This document shows, in pieces, positions 1-9,365 of a DNA stretch of 64,000 nt. The notes beneath the pieces are model-generated. The model searched no databases. It was not told where the DNA came from and saw only the letters and a list, made by a program, of their open reading frames with translations. The position numbers and the translations under genes are program-made. Origin of the DNA: Exobasidium rhododendri (lineage: Eukaryota; Basidiomycota; Exobasidiomycetes; Exobasidiales; Exobasidiaceae); assembly GCA_026210745.1 (NCBI GenBank), contig CP110630.1, forward strand, positions 1,984,001-2,048,000. The letters are read 5' to 3'. Position 1 is the stretch's first letter. Each line of letters starts with the position of its first letter.

Positions 1-1
1 A

Positions 2-462
2 TTATACGATAGAGCCAGATCACTGGAGCAGCAATGGCCTCGTGTAGAAGCCGAAATGAGAGACGTCTACAAGAGATTTACTCAATTCTCTCTCCTGTCC
101 AATCTGACGCAATCAGCTTCGAGGCTACATGACGAGAGTGAATCGCTTGCCAATGCATTCGTCGAGGGTCTACCACTCGAGATCGCCGTTAGTAGATGCA
201 TTTTATCGTTACAGGAAGACGTGGAAACGAGGTGAAACACAGACTGACACACGATCTATTCTCCCCCCTCGATCACGACGCCCAGTCTACTTCGCATGGC
301 CTGACTCCACCCGACAGTGGAACGGCTACCCCTACAGGCCGCGAAGCAGATAGCGAAGCCACCTTTGTGAGGCGATACCGAGCGTTGAGGACTACCTACC
401 ATCGACGAAATCTGATGGCAGACCGGTGGGCCAGAGAGAGTGTCATCTGGCGAGACGATTGA
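2..462 (+). CDS. VPS37: VPS37-like ESCRT-I subunit, C-terminal part (5' end outside window)
   Basis: ESCRT-I sorts ubiquitinated cargo at endosomes, and Vps37 is one of its subunits. Only the C-terminal Mod(r) domain is in the window. The first exon is open from base 2 to 231 and reads through ARSLEQQWPRVEAEMRDVY and the SESLANAFVEG motif. A GT at 232 and CAG at 315-317 bound an 86-nt intron with a CTGAC branch-like site near 301. The last exon, 318-462, carries YRALRTTYHRRNLMADRW and ends in WRDD-stop, as Vps37 proteins typically do (R..YH.R....W). Joining at 231/318 keeps the frame, whereas the unspliced frame stops at 233. The gene converges on NOP14. The assignment rests on motif recognition without alignment. 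Confidence 0.72.
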
Positions 463-614
463 TCCACGCCGGCGTCAGCGGGGAAGTGAGAGTGTGCTTC
501 TTTAACATGTTGTACAGTAGATAGATCATTGCAAGTGTAAGATAGATGTGTATTGAACAGGGATTGCTGATGCGAAGGAAAAAAAAAGGGAAAAAAGTTC
601 CGAACGGAGAACGC

Positions 615-3600
615 TCACTTTTTACCACTACGTCTTTTGAGCCTGTCCTTCTCTTTGATGTACTTCTTCTGCTCTCCTCGTTCTGTAGAAAGGGAGCCGA
701 CGATCTTGTCGATGTTCTTCTTGTACCGCTGCTCTTCTGTTTCTCTTTCTTTACGCTTTTCGTTTGCCAGGAACTCGTTGTCACGACGCAGCTCTCGAAT
801 TGCACCCTTGCGTTCCTTTTTGAGTAGCGACTTTAGCTTGGCCTGTTCAGCTCTTTCGGTGTCGGGGTCAAAAGTGCGGCCGCCTCTTCTTTCTGGGTTG
901 AAGCCTTGATCGAACTTCGGTATGTGAGATGCGATAGCGATGGCTCGATGCGCTTGCAGTCGAAGAGCTCTCCTTTCACTCTTTGCGATGGTGAGCAGGC
1001 GGGATAGGTTGGCAGCAACGACGGATCTCTTTTCCTCCAGCGTGGGATGAAGTGTTGCGAGATTGCCCAAGATGGAATGGAAGGGACTGAATGTCTCCGT
1101 AAAGGCAGTCGAGCCGGCGTACAGGCTGGCAAAGTCAGAAAGGAGGTTGAAGCAGGCAAGGAGAACTGTCGCTTTACTTTCTTCCTCTTCTTCTTCCTCG
1201 CCGGAGAGAAGAAGTTTCATGAAATCGATCCTTTCCTTTGGCGCTGACATTGATCCGATGAGATGGATGGCTTTGGTTTCCTCCAGTCCCACGTCTGGCC
1301 ATGGAATACCGTATGCTTGATTGACTTGTCGAAGCGCTTTCATCGACTTGACGGGAGCCAGTATGGTGATGGCGTTGTGTAAGAAGTTGAGTGCTTCAGG
1401 TACCAGGCGTCTGCTCTGACTTTCATTGTTGTAAGCGAGACAGGCTAGAAACAAACCCTTCACCAAGTCGCTGATCGTTCTGATTCTACAGCTGGAAAGG
1501 TATTGACCGATCAGAATGAAAAGAGGGGTAGCGACGGCATGGCTTCGATCGCTTGTGGACCAGATCGTGCCCGTCAGTTTGAGCAAAACACACTCCGTCA
1601 AGCCTGGCCACGTCTTGGAGTCCAGCAAGAGGGGCCCTTTGCTGAGGCCTCGCGTTAGGTTCCGTTGCATCATGGCTAGCTTGGTGACAAAGTGCTCAGA
1701 GGATGCGATGGGGTATGTCTTTGAGAGGCTGAAGATATGAGGTATGATGGCATCGATGAGCTTGATAGAAGTGGAATTGTCCTCTAATGTGAATTGAGTG
1801 GTGATGTACACGATGTGATCCAGTAACACCCCAAGGAAGGCCTGCAGCTTGAATTTGTTATTCTCCGCCAAGGAAGGGTGATATTGTATCCGAATCCGTT
1901 TCAGAACGACAGGGACTTGATCGTACGACACTTCGTTACTATCAATGATTTCCATCAGATCGTCATGCGTAGAGGGGAAGGGGTATTCAAATGGCAGTAT
2001 CCTCGCTGATTGCTTCTTTTGGTTGCTCTTGCGACCTTGGCGGGTACTTTTGGCCGTCAGGTATTCTTCCTGGTCGTTGTCATTGTCCTCGTCATCTTCA
2101 AGCTCGACATCCTCGCCGGTCTGCCCGAAGCCAGCAACGTCGGCCATATCTTCGAAGTCGTCTCCTTCTTCCACGTCCTCGTCTCCATCATCCTCATCAT
2201 CGTCGTCGTCGTCTTCGTCGTCCTCCTCCTCCTCCTCATCGACCACTCCTGAGTTAAGACCTTGTCCCAGACCATACACGTCTCGACTTGTCACACCGTC
2301 CAATTCAAAATCGTCATCCAGATCGTCGCCTCCCACTCCTCCTCTCTTGTCCTTCCTGGAGCCTTCATCGTCGCTCACTTCCTCTCCTCTCATTCGCTTC
2401 AACCGGTCGATCTCTGCCTTTTTCAACTTCTTCGCCAATTCTTCTGCCTTTTCAGCTTCTGATTTCAAACGATCCTGAGGCTTAGCACGCCTCTCAAAAG
2501 CCAGCTCGCGGACAGCAGAATCATAGGCGTCTTTTCTCTTACCATCGCCTATCAATGGTCTCTTGTCGGCACTGAAAGGTGCAGCGTCCACTGGCTTCGT
2601 CTGTTCAAAGAGTAGGCTACGTATGTCACCCAATTCGTCATCAAGGTTGTTCCTAATTTCGTCATCTGCCGCTCTGGTCTGCTGACGTTCGTACTTTGCA
2701 AGCTTTGACTTTGCCATGACTTCCCTCATCACTTCTGCCTTTGACTTTTTCCTTTCTTCGTCCTCTTCCTCTTCCTCTTGCTTGTCTTCTTCGAAGCCAC
2801 CAAAGTGGGCACCTTCAACGTCAAGGCCAGCTGTCAAAGAGCAGGAGGCAGTAGACAAACACATTCCGTCAGCGGCTGTCACTTGCAACAGCATCATTGG
2901 TCCCCCCCCTCTTCTTCTTCACACGCCCAGCCCGCTTTACACCGCTCAGAAATCTCCAGTAGAACATTTTATTTTTTGACCGTCATGGAAGCTCGTCGTC
3001 CTTGTCAGGTCGCGAGCAACTAACATCTGGCTCGAATTTGGTTGTGCTCCACGGCACAAAATCATCCCTGCAGTAGGCGCTTGAAACATTCCTAGCCACT
3101 ATTTACTCCTTTCTGTTACTCACCTTCTTCATCAGACAGATGAATGTCGTCGTAATCGTCCAGGTCGTTTAAGCTTTTGCCATAGTGGGTCAGGCCCTCC
3201 TCTTCGGCGTCATCCAGATTGTAGAGACTTGTCTTGCCAACACGATTTTGTCTCTCTTTTGTGAATCGCTCCAACATCTTCTCTTCCAGGGTGAGATCAG
3301 ACCCGTTTTCACCAAAACGTCTATCGACGAAACTTCCACTTTTGTTTCGACTTTGCCATTCTGGTAATAGCCTCTCGTTTCTCTCCTTCAGGCCACCCAA
3401 CTTAGCAAGTCCAGGTCTACCCACTGCACCGGTGATCCTTCTTCCGAGCACAACGTTCTTCGGTCTCGTCACCCTCTCCTCGAACGGATTAAAGGCAGAT
3501 GAGGAGGCAATCTTGCTCAACTTGTCTCTCCTCTCCGCCAATTCATCCTTTTCCGCACCTGCTTGCCCTCTCTTTCTCTTCTTCGCAGATGCCTTCATCT

Positions 3601-3679
3601 GTCGCCTGTCTGTAATGCCATCATTATGGAGGCGAGACTTGAGCTGCGAGAGCTGCGAGCCTCCTCCCTTCTTGGCCAT
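615..3679 (-). CDS. NOP14: NOP14, nucleolar 40S ribosomal subunit assembly factor
   Basis: Nop14 is an SSU-processome component needed for 18S rRNA maturation and 40S export. Exon 1 runs 3679-3124 and exon 2 runs 2830-615, with a 293-nt intron (donor GTGAGT, acceptor TTTGACAG). The splice joins SDEE to AGLDVEG just before the family's HFGGF motif. The protein is about 923 residues, near the usual fungal size. Exon 1 has the basic N-terminus, NPFEER, and the LTHYGKSL motif. Exon 2 has the long acidic stretch (Asp/Glu runs at about 2130-2260), then the conserved Nop14 core, and a basic C-terminus. It shares an upstream region of about 290 bp with NOG1, which points to co-expression. The intron is longer than most here, so a missed mini-exon is possible. 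Confidence 0.93.
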
Positions 3680-3970
3680 GGTGAATGATAACGTCAGACC
3701 AGGACCGCTCTCAAACCAAGTGTCCCGTCTAACTCTGACCTCCCCCCGTCCCCGATCAAAAGAGGGAAAACCAAAAAAAAATGGGAGAAAAGCTTCCTAG
3801 CGCTGCACGTGCCGGCTGAAATTCTTTCGACGATACCGGTAAAAATTTTTTAGAGGGAAAGTGAAGTCGCTTTGTTCGGCGCGGCCGATATTTTAAGGAT
3901 TTTCTGGAGAAGTTTCCTTTCCCTCTCGCCTGCCTTCTAGCGCTGGAAGTCGTATATCACAACGACCACA
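3680..3970. promoter_or_regulatory. NOP14/NOG1 bidirectional promoter with RRPE-like AAAAATTTTT
   Basis: These 291 bp separate the start codons of two divergent ribosome-biogenesis genes. A symmetric AAAAATTTTT lies at 3841-3850, matching the core of the rRNA-processing element (RRPE, AAAAATTT) known from yeast ribosome-biogenesis promoters. An A-run lies at 3771-3781. No PAC box (GATGAG) was found here. The motif is seen directly; its function is inferred. Confidence 0.5.
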
Positions 3971-6082
3971 ATGGCGACTTTCAAGACTTCGATCGCTCCG
4001 GTGCCAACGTCGAGTGACTTTCTCGACATTGTGCTCTCGAAGACACAGCGAAAGACACCGACTGTTGTTCACCCAGGATGGAAGATCACCCGTATTCGTG
4101 CCTTCTACATGCGAAAGGTCATGTTCACAAAGGATACCTTCAACGAGAAATTGGAAGCTATCCTGGCCGATTTCCCCATTCTGGACAATCTGCACCCCTT
4201 TACGTCTTCGTTGATGAACGTACTATACGACAAGAACCACTACAAGCTTGCTCTAGGACAGCTCAATACCGCTCGCCATCTCATCGAGCAGGTGGCTAAA
4301 GACTACACTCGACTCATCAAGTTTGGTGACTCGCTCTATCGATGCAAACAGCTAAAGATTTCCTCGCTGGGTCGAATGGCGACGATCATGAAGCGACAAA
4401 AGGACCCCCTGGCTTACCTTGAACAAGTCCGACAACATATCTCTCGTCTACCTTCCATCGATCCATCAACGAGAACTCTCCTTATCTGCGGGTACCCAAA
4501 TGTGGGAAAGTCATCTTTCATCAACAAAATCACTCGAGCAGATGTCGATGTACAGCCCTATGCCTTTACCACAAAGTCACTCTTTGTCGGTCACATGGAT
4601 TACAAGTATCTACGATGGCAGGTGATTGATACGCCAGGAATCTTGGACCATCCTTTGGAGGAGATGAATACGATTGAGATGCAAAGTATCACAGCTCTTG
4701 CACATTTGCGAAGTGCAGTTCTCTACTTTATGGATCTCAGTGAACAGTGCGGCTACACGATCGAGGCTCAGGTTCAGCTCTTCAACAGTATCAAGCCACT
4801 GTTCAATAGCAAACCTACTTTGCTCATCATCAACAAAGTCGATGTGCAAAGACTCTCGACGTTGGACGAAGAGCGTGCGAACCTAGTCAGGTCTCTCGTT
4901 GAAGAGTCCGATGGAAAGGTTCAGATGGTGGAGATTTCTACCTTCACCGAGGAAGGCGTCATGGAGGCTAGAAATGCCGCCTGTGATGCACTCTTGGCCA
5001 TGCGTTTGGACACCAAAGTCAAAGGTGGCAAGATGAGTACCATTTTGAATCGGATTCACGTCTCCCAGCCCAAGGCCAGAGATGAAGTCGACAGGAAACC
5101 CTTCATACCGGAATCAATTGCGGCTGCCTCTCGCAAGAAATACAGCGCTGAAGACCCAGAGAGAAGAAGAATCGAAAAGGACGATCAAGAAGAGAATGGT
5201 GGTGCTGGTGTGTACGTCTTGGACATGAAGAAGAGGTACTTGTTGGAAGACGACGACTGGAAGTACGACGTCATTCCTGAAGTGCGAAATGGAAAGAACG
5301 TGGCCGACTTTATTGATCCCGACATCATGGAGAAGCTGGAAGCATTGGAGCAGGAAGAATTGAAGTTGGAAGCCGATGGTTTCTACGACGAAAGCGAAGA
5401 AGAGATGGAGGACGAAGAAGGTCGAGAGATCAGAGAGGCCGCCGAAGCGATCCGCAGACGAAAGGATGAAGCGAAACTACTCAGTCAAGATCGAAAGAGC
5501 TTGAAGAGCCGGTCCAGAATCCCAAGAAAGATGCAGAACAGGACATTCAGCGAAATGTCGGAGAAGCTCAAGAGTCTAGGAATCGACCCTAGCAGCGTCA
5601 CCGCTCGTGCTGAGCTGTTGGCGAAGGCCAAAGGTATGTCTCTCGCGGCAGGCAAGAGAAAGAGGAGTGGAGACGATGGTGACGAAGTCATGGCAGATGG
5701 TCAAGGTGAAGAGTGGGTCGACGAGGACCAAATCATGGATGTCGATGAGGACTCTGCCACGCCTCGCAAAGTGTCAAAGGGAGATCTCAATTCGAGAAGC
5801 CTGCGTGCCAGAGCAGCGACTTCGACCTTGGGCAACAAGACCAAGTCCGGTGGCACACCCAATGCACGAGCTGGACCTGTCCGTCTACCTGCGAGCAATC
5901 GTGCGACGCAAGGTCTCAAGAACAAGGCACAAGAGGAGAAAGTCAAGCAACTCAAAGATTTGTCATTGCGAGAAAGGAACAGATTGGCAAAGGCCAGCGA
6001 ATCCGATCGTGCTATCAAAGATACCATGCCAAAGTGGCTCTATGCTGGAAAGCGTGGCCAAGGAACCCACCGAAGCCGTTGA
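3971..6082 (+). CDS. NOG1: NOG1 nucleolar GTPase (60S biogenesis)
   Basis: Nog1 is an Obg-type GTPase that joins pre-60S particles in the nucleolus. This is a single exon of 703 residues, slightly longer than the roughly 650 of yeast Nog1. The N-terminal helical domain is followed by the G domain: G1 GYPNVGKSS at residues 174-182, G3 DTPG at 220-223 and G4 NKVD at 288-291. The C-terminal half is charged, with PEVRNGKNVADFIDPDI, lysine-rich segments and a basic tail ending in GTHRSR. The ATG at 3971 is the first in frame after a stop and sits in a good context (CACAATGG). It is divergent from NOP14 and convergent with DCN1. Confidence 0.97.
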   Translation: MATFKTSIAPVPTSSDFLDIVLSKTQRKTPTVVHPGWKITRIRAFYMRKVMFTKDTFNEKLEAILADFPILDNLHPFTSSLMNVLYDKNHYKLALGQLNTARHLIEQVAKDYTRLIKFGDSLYRCKQLKISSLGRMATIMKRQKDPLAYLEQVRQHISRLPSIDPSTRTLLICGYPNVGKSSFINKITRADVDVQPYAFTTKSLFVGHMDYKYLRWQVIDTPGILDHPLEEMNTIEMQSITALAHLRSAVLYFMDLSEQCGYTIEAQVQLFNSIKPLFNSKPTLLIINKVDVQRLSTLDEERANLVRSLVEESDGKVQMVEISTFTEEGVMEARNAACDALLAMRLDTKVKGGKMSTILNRIHVSQPKARDEVDRKPFIPESIAAASRKKYSAEDPERRRIEKDDQEENGGAGVYVLDMKKRYLLEDDDWKYDVIPEVRNGKNVADFIDPDIMEKLEALEQEELKLEADGFYDESEEEMEDEEGREIREAAEAIRRRKDEAKLLSQDRKSLKSRSRIPRKMQNRTFSEMSEKLKSLGIDPSSVTARAELLAKAKGMSLAAGKRKRSGDDGDEVMADGQGEEWVDEDQIMDVDEDSATPRKVSKGDLNSRSLRARAATSTLGNKTKSGGTPNARAGPVRLPASNRATQGLKNKAQEEKVKQLKDLSLRERNRLAKASESDRAIKDTMPKWLYAGKRGQGTHRSR

Positions 6083-6256
6083 TGTCTCCTTGCGTCTCCA
6101 CTCACCCCCTACCTCCCCCTATCACGTCTTCTATTCTTCGTCTTCTATTCTCTCTCTCTCTCTCTCTCTTTTCCGTTTTCCGCTTTCAGCTGTCATCGCT
6201 ATCTGTGTCATACTACATTTCATGCATTCATATGAATATTCCAGCATAGTCCATCA
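6083..6256. repeat. NOG1-DCN1 convergent 3' region with (TC)n microsatellite
   Basis: This short spacer lies between two convergent genes. It contains a pyrimidine tract with (TC)n at about 6149-6169 and no other recognisable feature. Confidence 0.6.
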
Positions 6257-7531
6257 CTAGCTCTCATCCATGGCTTCTCCACTCAGCTTCCCCTTTGCCC
6301 ACTCGACAAACTCATCTATCTGACTAGGCCACGCCGCTGTAGGATGGGTGGACAGAAGAGTACATGACGTTACTTCAACGTGATCTAGTACAGCACAACG
6401 TACAACATGGTAACTCACCATCGAAATCGTGTGATTTGAAGCTGGAATCGATTTCCTTTGTAAAGTCGAGGAACTGCGAGATTGGAGATGAATTGAGCGA
6501 CCCAGCTCAGAGAAGAGATAAAACGCAAGCGCTCCGTGGACCCACCAGCAACCAAGTGTCTTTGCTAATCGCTCGTCCGTTGCCCTTTTCTGTCAGAAAT
6601 TCCTTCCATAGCTCCAATTGTCGAGGCGAAAAGTGATCCGGTCCATCCCCGTACGTAGGCGAAGAAGGCATGAGAAGGTCCCAGAATGCAAGGGCACTGT
6701 CGAGAGCTGTCATTCGAGCACAGCATCAGCATACATCAACGCTCGAAAACGTCTCAGAGCCATCACTTACACAAACTCTTCTGCCCTTCCTCCCTTGCAA
6801 AGGTGTATGTAAATTCGTACACTCGATGAAAGAGACCGCTCTTGCTCTCGGCCCCTCGTTCATCTCGAACAGCAGCGTCCTTTTTCAGCTCCTCTCTCAG
6901 TCGGGGCAGGAGTTTCTTCTGATATTGTATGGAATCGACCTTTTCTGACCCAGCTATCGCTTTCCATCCTTCAATGTACTGCGCCTTTTGGAACGTTCCT
7001 AATGAGGGAGACTTGAGGTAGAAAGAAAGGGGAAGCAGCACAACGTCCTCTGGCGAGATGTCCAAGTCTTGAAACATCCTCAGTGCGCCATCCATCGTGA
7101 TCTCATCGCCGTCTTCATCTACCATGACGGGATCCAGCAAGAATCAGCATCATGGTGGCCACAATTAAATATTTCGACCTTTCACGCCTTTGCACAACAC
7201 TCACCCTTGTATTGATCAAAGATCGAGCCTAGCCTGTCCTTCGTCTCCTTTTCAGCTTTCTTGTCACTACTACTGGCGCCTTTGTTGGCATTCGCAATGG
7301 CCAGATCGTCGTTGTAAAATGCGTCTACCGATGCCTCGAGTCGATAGCCGTTCTGTTTCAGGATCCTCGAAGCGTCATTCTGTGTCGCATTGGTGATACC
7401 TCGGAATTGCTTGATCAGGTTCTCTTTGGTGATCTTCGATGACTGCAGGTGTCAAGATACCTCCCCCACACTGTTAGCAGTCTGTTTCCCCACGTTCGTC
7501 ACACCCGTTTCCTTTCCACGTAGCTCACCAT
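6257..7531 (-). CDS. DCN1: DCN1-like, cullin neddylation E3 cofactor
   Basis: Dcn1 helps load Nedd8/Rub1 onto cullins. I derived six exons: 7531-7529 (only the ATG), 7442-7205, 7118-6771, 6706-6546, 6473-6419 and 6336-6257. All junctions keep phase, giving 294 residues, close to the usual 270-300. The N-terminal UBA-like part (residues 2-60) begins SSKITKENLIKQF. The PONY domain contains DEITMDGALRMFQDLDI, the SLSLDSALAFWDLL segment, ISKDTW, and the closing AAWPSQIDEFVEWAK. Introns are 86, 86, 64, 72 and 82 nt. The ATG is followed at once by GTGAGC, and the next exon begins exactly with SSKITKEN, so the start codon forms its own coding exon. An upstream hydrophobic reading frame in the same frame has no ATG and is treated as leader. 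Confidence 0.9.
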
Positions 7532-7917
7532 CTCCGCCCTACTCTCCGCTGCTGGGTATGCAGACTGTGCCGCTGGAAGGCAGTAGTAAAGTAGTGCAGC
7601 CGAGACTACAAGTATGAAGAGAAGTAGAAAGATGGTAACGTTGCGAAGCTTGCCTTCACCCGTGGAGAGCAAGCGAGGAGGTGATAGCAAAAGAACTTCC
7701 TAGGTTGAAAGATCAAAGTCGCCGTGTCCAGAATAAAATACGGGAAAGAAAGGGTGGTGTGTGCGTAAGTGGGATTAGAAAAAGGCCTGACGGGATTTAA
7801 TCACAAGAGAACATGGACGGGACCACGCGAGCAGGCATCACAGAGATCTCAAGTCCGCTTCAAAAGGAAGAGCATTGCCAATGAAGGGGCGAAGATTACA
7901 TCGACTGGCCATCACGT
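7532..7917. other. Spacer upstream of DCN1, no gene seen
   Basis: This holds the DCN1 leader on the minus strand and the 3' side of the next minus-strand gene. On the minus strand 7690-7532 is open and encodes a hydrophobic stretch in frame with the DCN1 ATG, but it has no ATG of its own and an in-frame TAG lies just upstream. Nothing else is recognisable. Confidence 0.4.
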
Positions 7918-8756
7918 TCAAGAGATTCGAGAATTGCAGAATTGCAGATTCTGCCGGTCGTCATTACTGCAGACATGGAGAAGGCACCTCCTGTCCTGAA
8001 GGTGTTTGCCGTGAAAATACACTTTATGCAAAGCGTACATGAGCGCACTCAGGGCTGCGTCGCAGACGCTTTCCTTCTCCAGAGCGTCGAAGTATTGGGC
8101 GACGTCTACACTGCAAACGGTTTTGTGAGTTCTTTTGGGTTCTGAACATGCCAATACAGGTCACACTCACTCTTGCTCGCACCATGTTGTTCTAGGAAGT
8201 GACTTCTGTGCGGCTGCCAGGCAAGTTAGATTGCTTTCCTCTTACATTCTGATATATCTCAATGAATCTTGCACTCACTGTAGCCATGTTGCAAGAGCTC
8301 CATCAAAGCTTCAAACCACTCCAGTGATCGATGCCTTTGCCTAAGGATTGATCTTGAATTGTCGATGGCGCTTTGCCATGGCGCATCACTAGATTGGACA
8401 AGCGGGCCCGCAGTATGGCGAGTGCAGAAAGAATCAATCCAATCCGGATGACACGGCATGTCTTTAAACGTAGAGAGCAGATTGTCCAAGCTGACAAGCA
8501 TCACATCATAGAGATCATAATCTGGACGTCTTTCAGACGTCATGTAGCTCGAGGATATGACTGAAAGGCCACTTTCAAGAATATATTTGTATTCTTCATC
8601 GTCATGATTTTTTAAAAATGAAGACACGAAGGTAAAAAGCTCTTCTGCTAGACGCTTCTTGTTGGCGGTAGTGATAAAGGGTATCTTCTTGTTGTCGAAG
8701 GAACTTTCAAGGGGTACACACAGTGTTGGTCCTTGTGGAGGATGGCCCAGAAGCAT
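7918..8756 (-). CDS. Hypothetical protein, two exons
   Basis: I do not recognise this gene. The best model starts at ATG 8756 (MLLGHPPQGPTL), runs to 8279, and splices at GTGAGTGC to an acceptor TTCAG before 8141. It continues to a stop at 7918, giving 233 residues with matching phase (intron 137 nt). The reading frame is open upstream to about 8800, so the true start may lie further up. The protein is mixed in composition, without membrane segments, low complexity or a motif I can name; features include DYDLYDVMLVSLDNLL and a C-terminal Cys-containing stretch. It lies in tandem with the larger unrecognised gene at 9366-12504. Confidence 0.45.
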
Positions 8757-9365
8757 GTCGATGCAGATACCTTCGCCTGCTGGAGCGGCCACAATTACTG
8801 TTTTGGCGCAGAGAAGATAGGGAGAGACCCCACAAGCCTGAGAAGAGCTATGATGTGTCGGAAACGCCGTTGATGCGAGGTATTGGATGGAGACGAGGCT
8901 CGGGTTGACTTTATGACGAGGTTGATTAGGGCAGATGATGGTGGTACTGTGTCAAGTCTTAAAAACTTTTCCGGCCAAGAGATAGCACAAAAGTTTATGC
9001 GGGGCTGAAATCTCGCATTTCCGTGCATTGGATCTGTTTGCTGGAGACAAAACGCACTTTGGTCGACTTCTGGCTTGGCGACAGTCTAGTTGAAGGCACT
9101 ACCGGTACCCGAGAACAAGACTATCTCTCTTCGCAGGAAGTCATCAGCCTTTTCAGCAGACGACGATCATGAAGGTATCGAGCACACATCAAGTCGACAC
9201 TACTATCTAGCGTAATTGGATCCTCCTATCGTCCACCAACGAGCTGGTAAAGTCTCAAACTACAATGTCAAAGGGAATATCTACAGTAAAGATTTTGTTG
9301 GGTAAAGATTCTAATGTACATCATGAATGGGTGTGTACCTTGTCTTACACACTCCTTCCCGCATG
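8757..9365. other. Spacer between two unrecognised minus-strand genes
   Basis: The minus strand has a 77-codon open frame with an ATG at 9028 and a stop near 8798. It could be a first exon of the downstream gene, but I found no convincing splice that joins it. No promoter element or RNA gene is recognisable. Confidence 0.3.

Noticed and set aside
1945-2478. Plus-strand Ser-rich frames opposite NOP14
   Set aside because: They are complements of the Asp/Glu-rich coding stretch of NOP14 and have no independent support.
7532-7690. Membrane-anchored N-terminal extension of DCN1
   Set aside because: The hydrophobic minus-strand frame is continuous with the DCN1 ATG, but it contains no ATG and a TAG lies in frame just upstream. 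Initiation at 7531 gives the normal family N-terminus.
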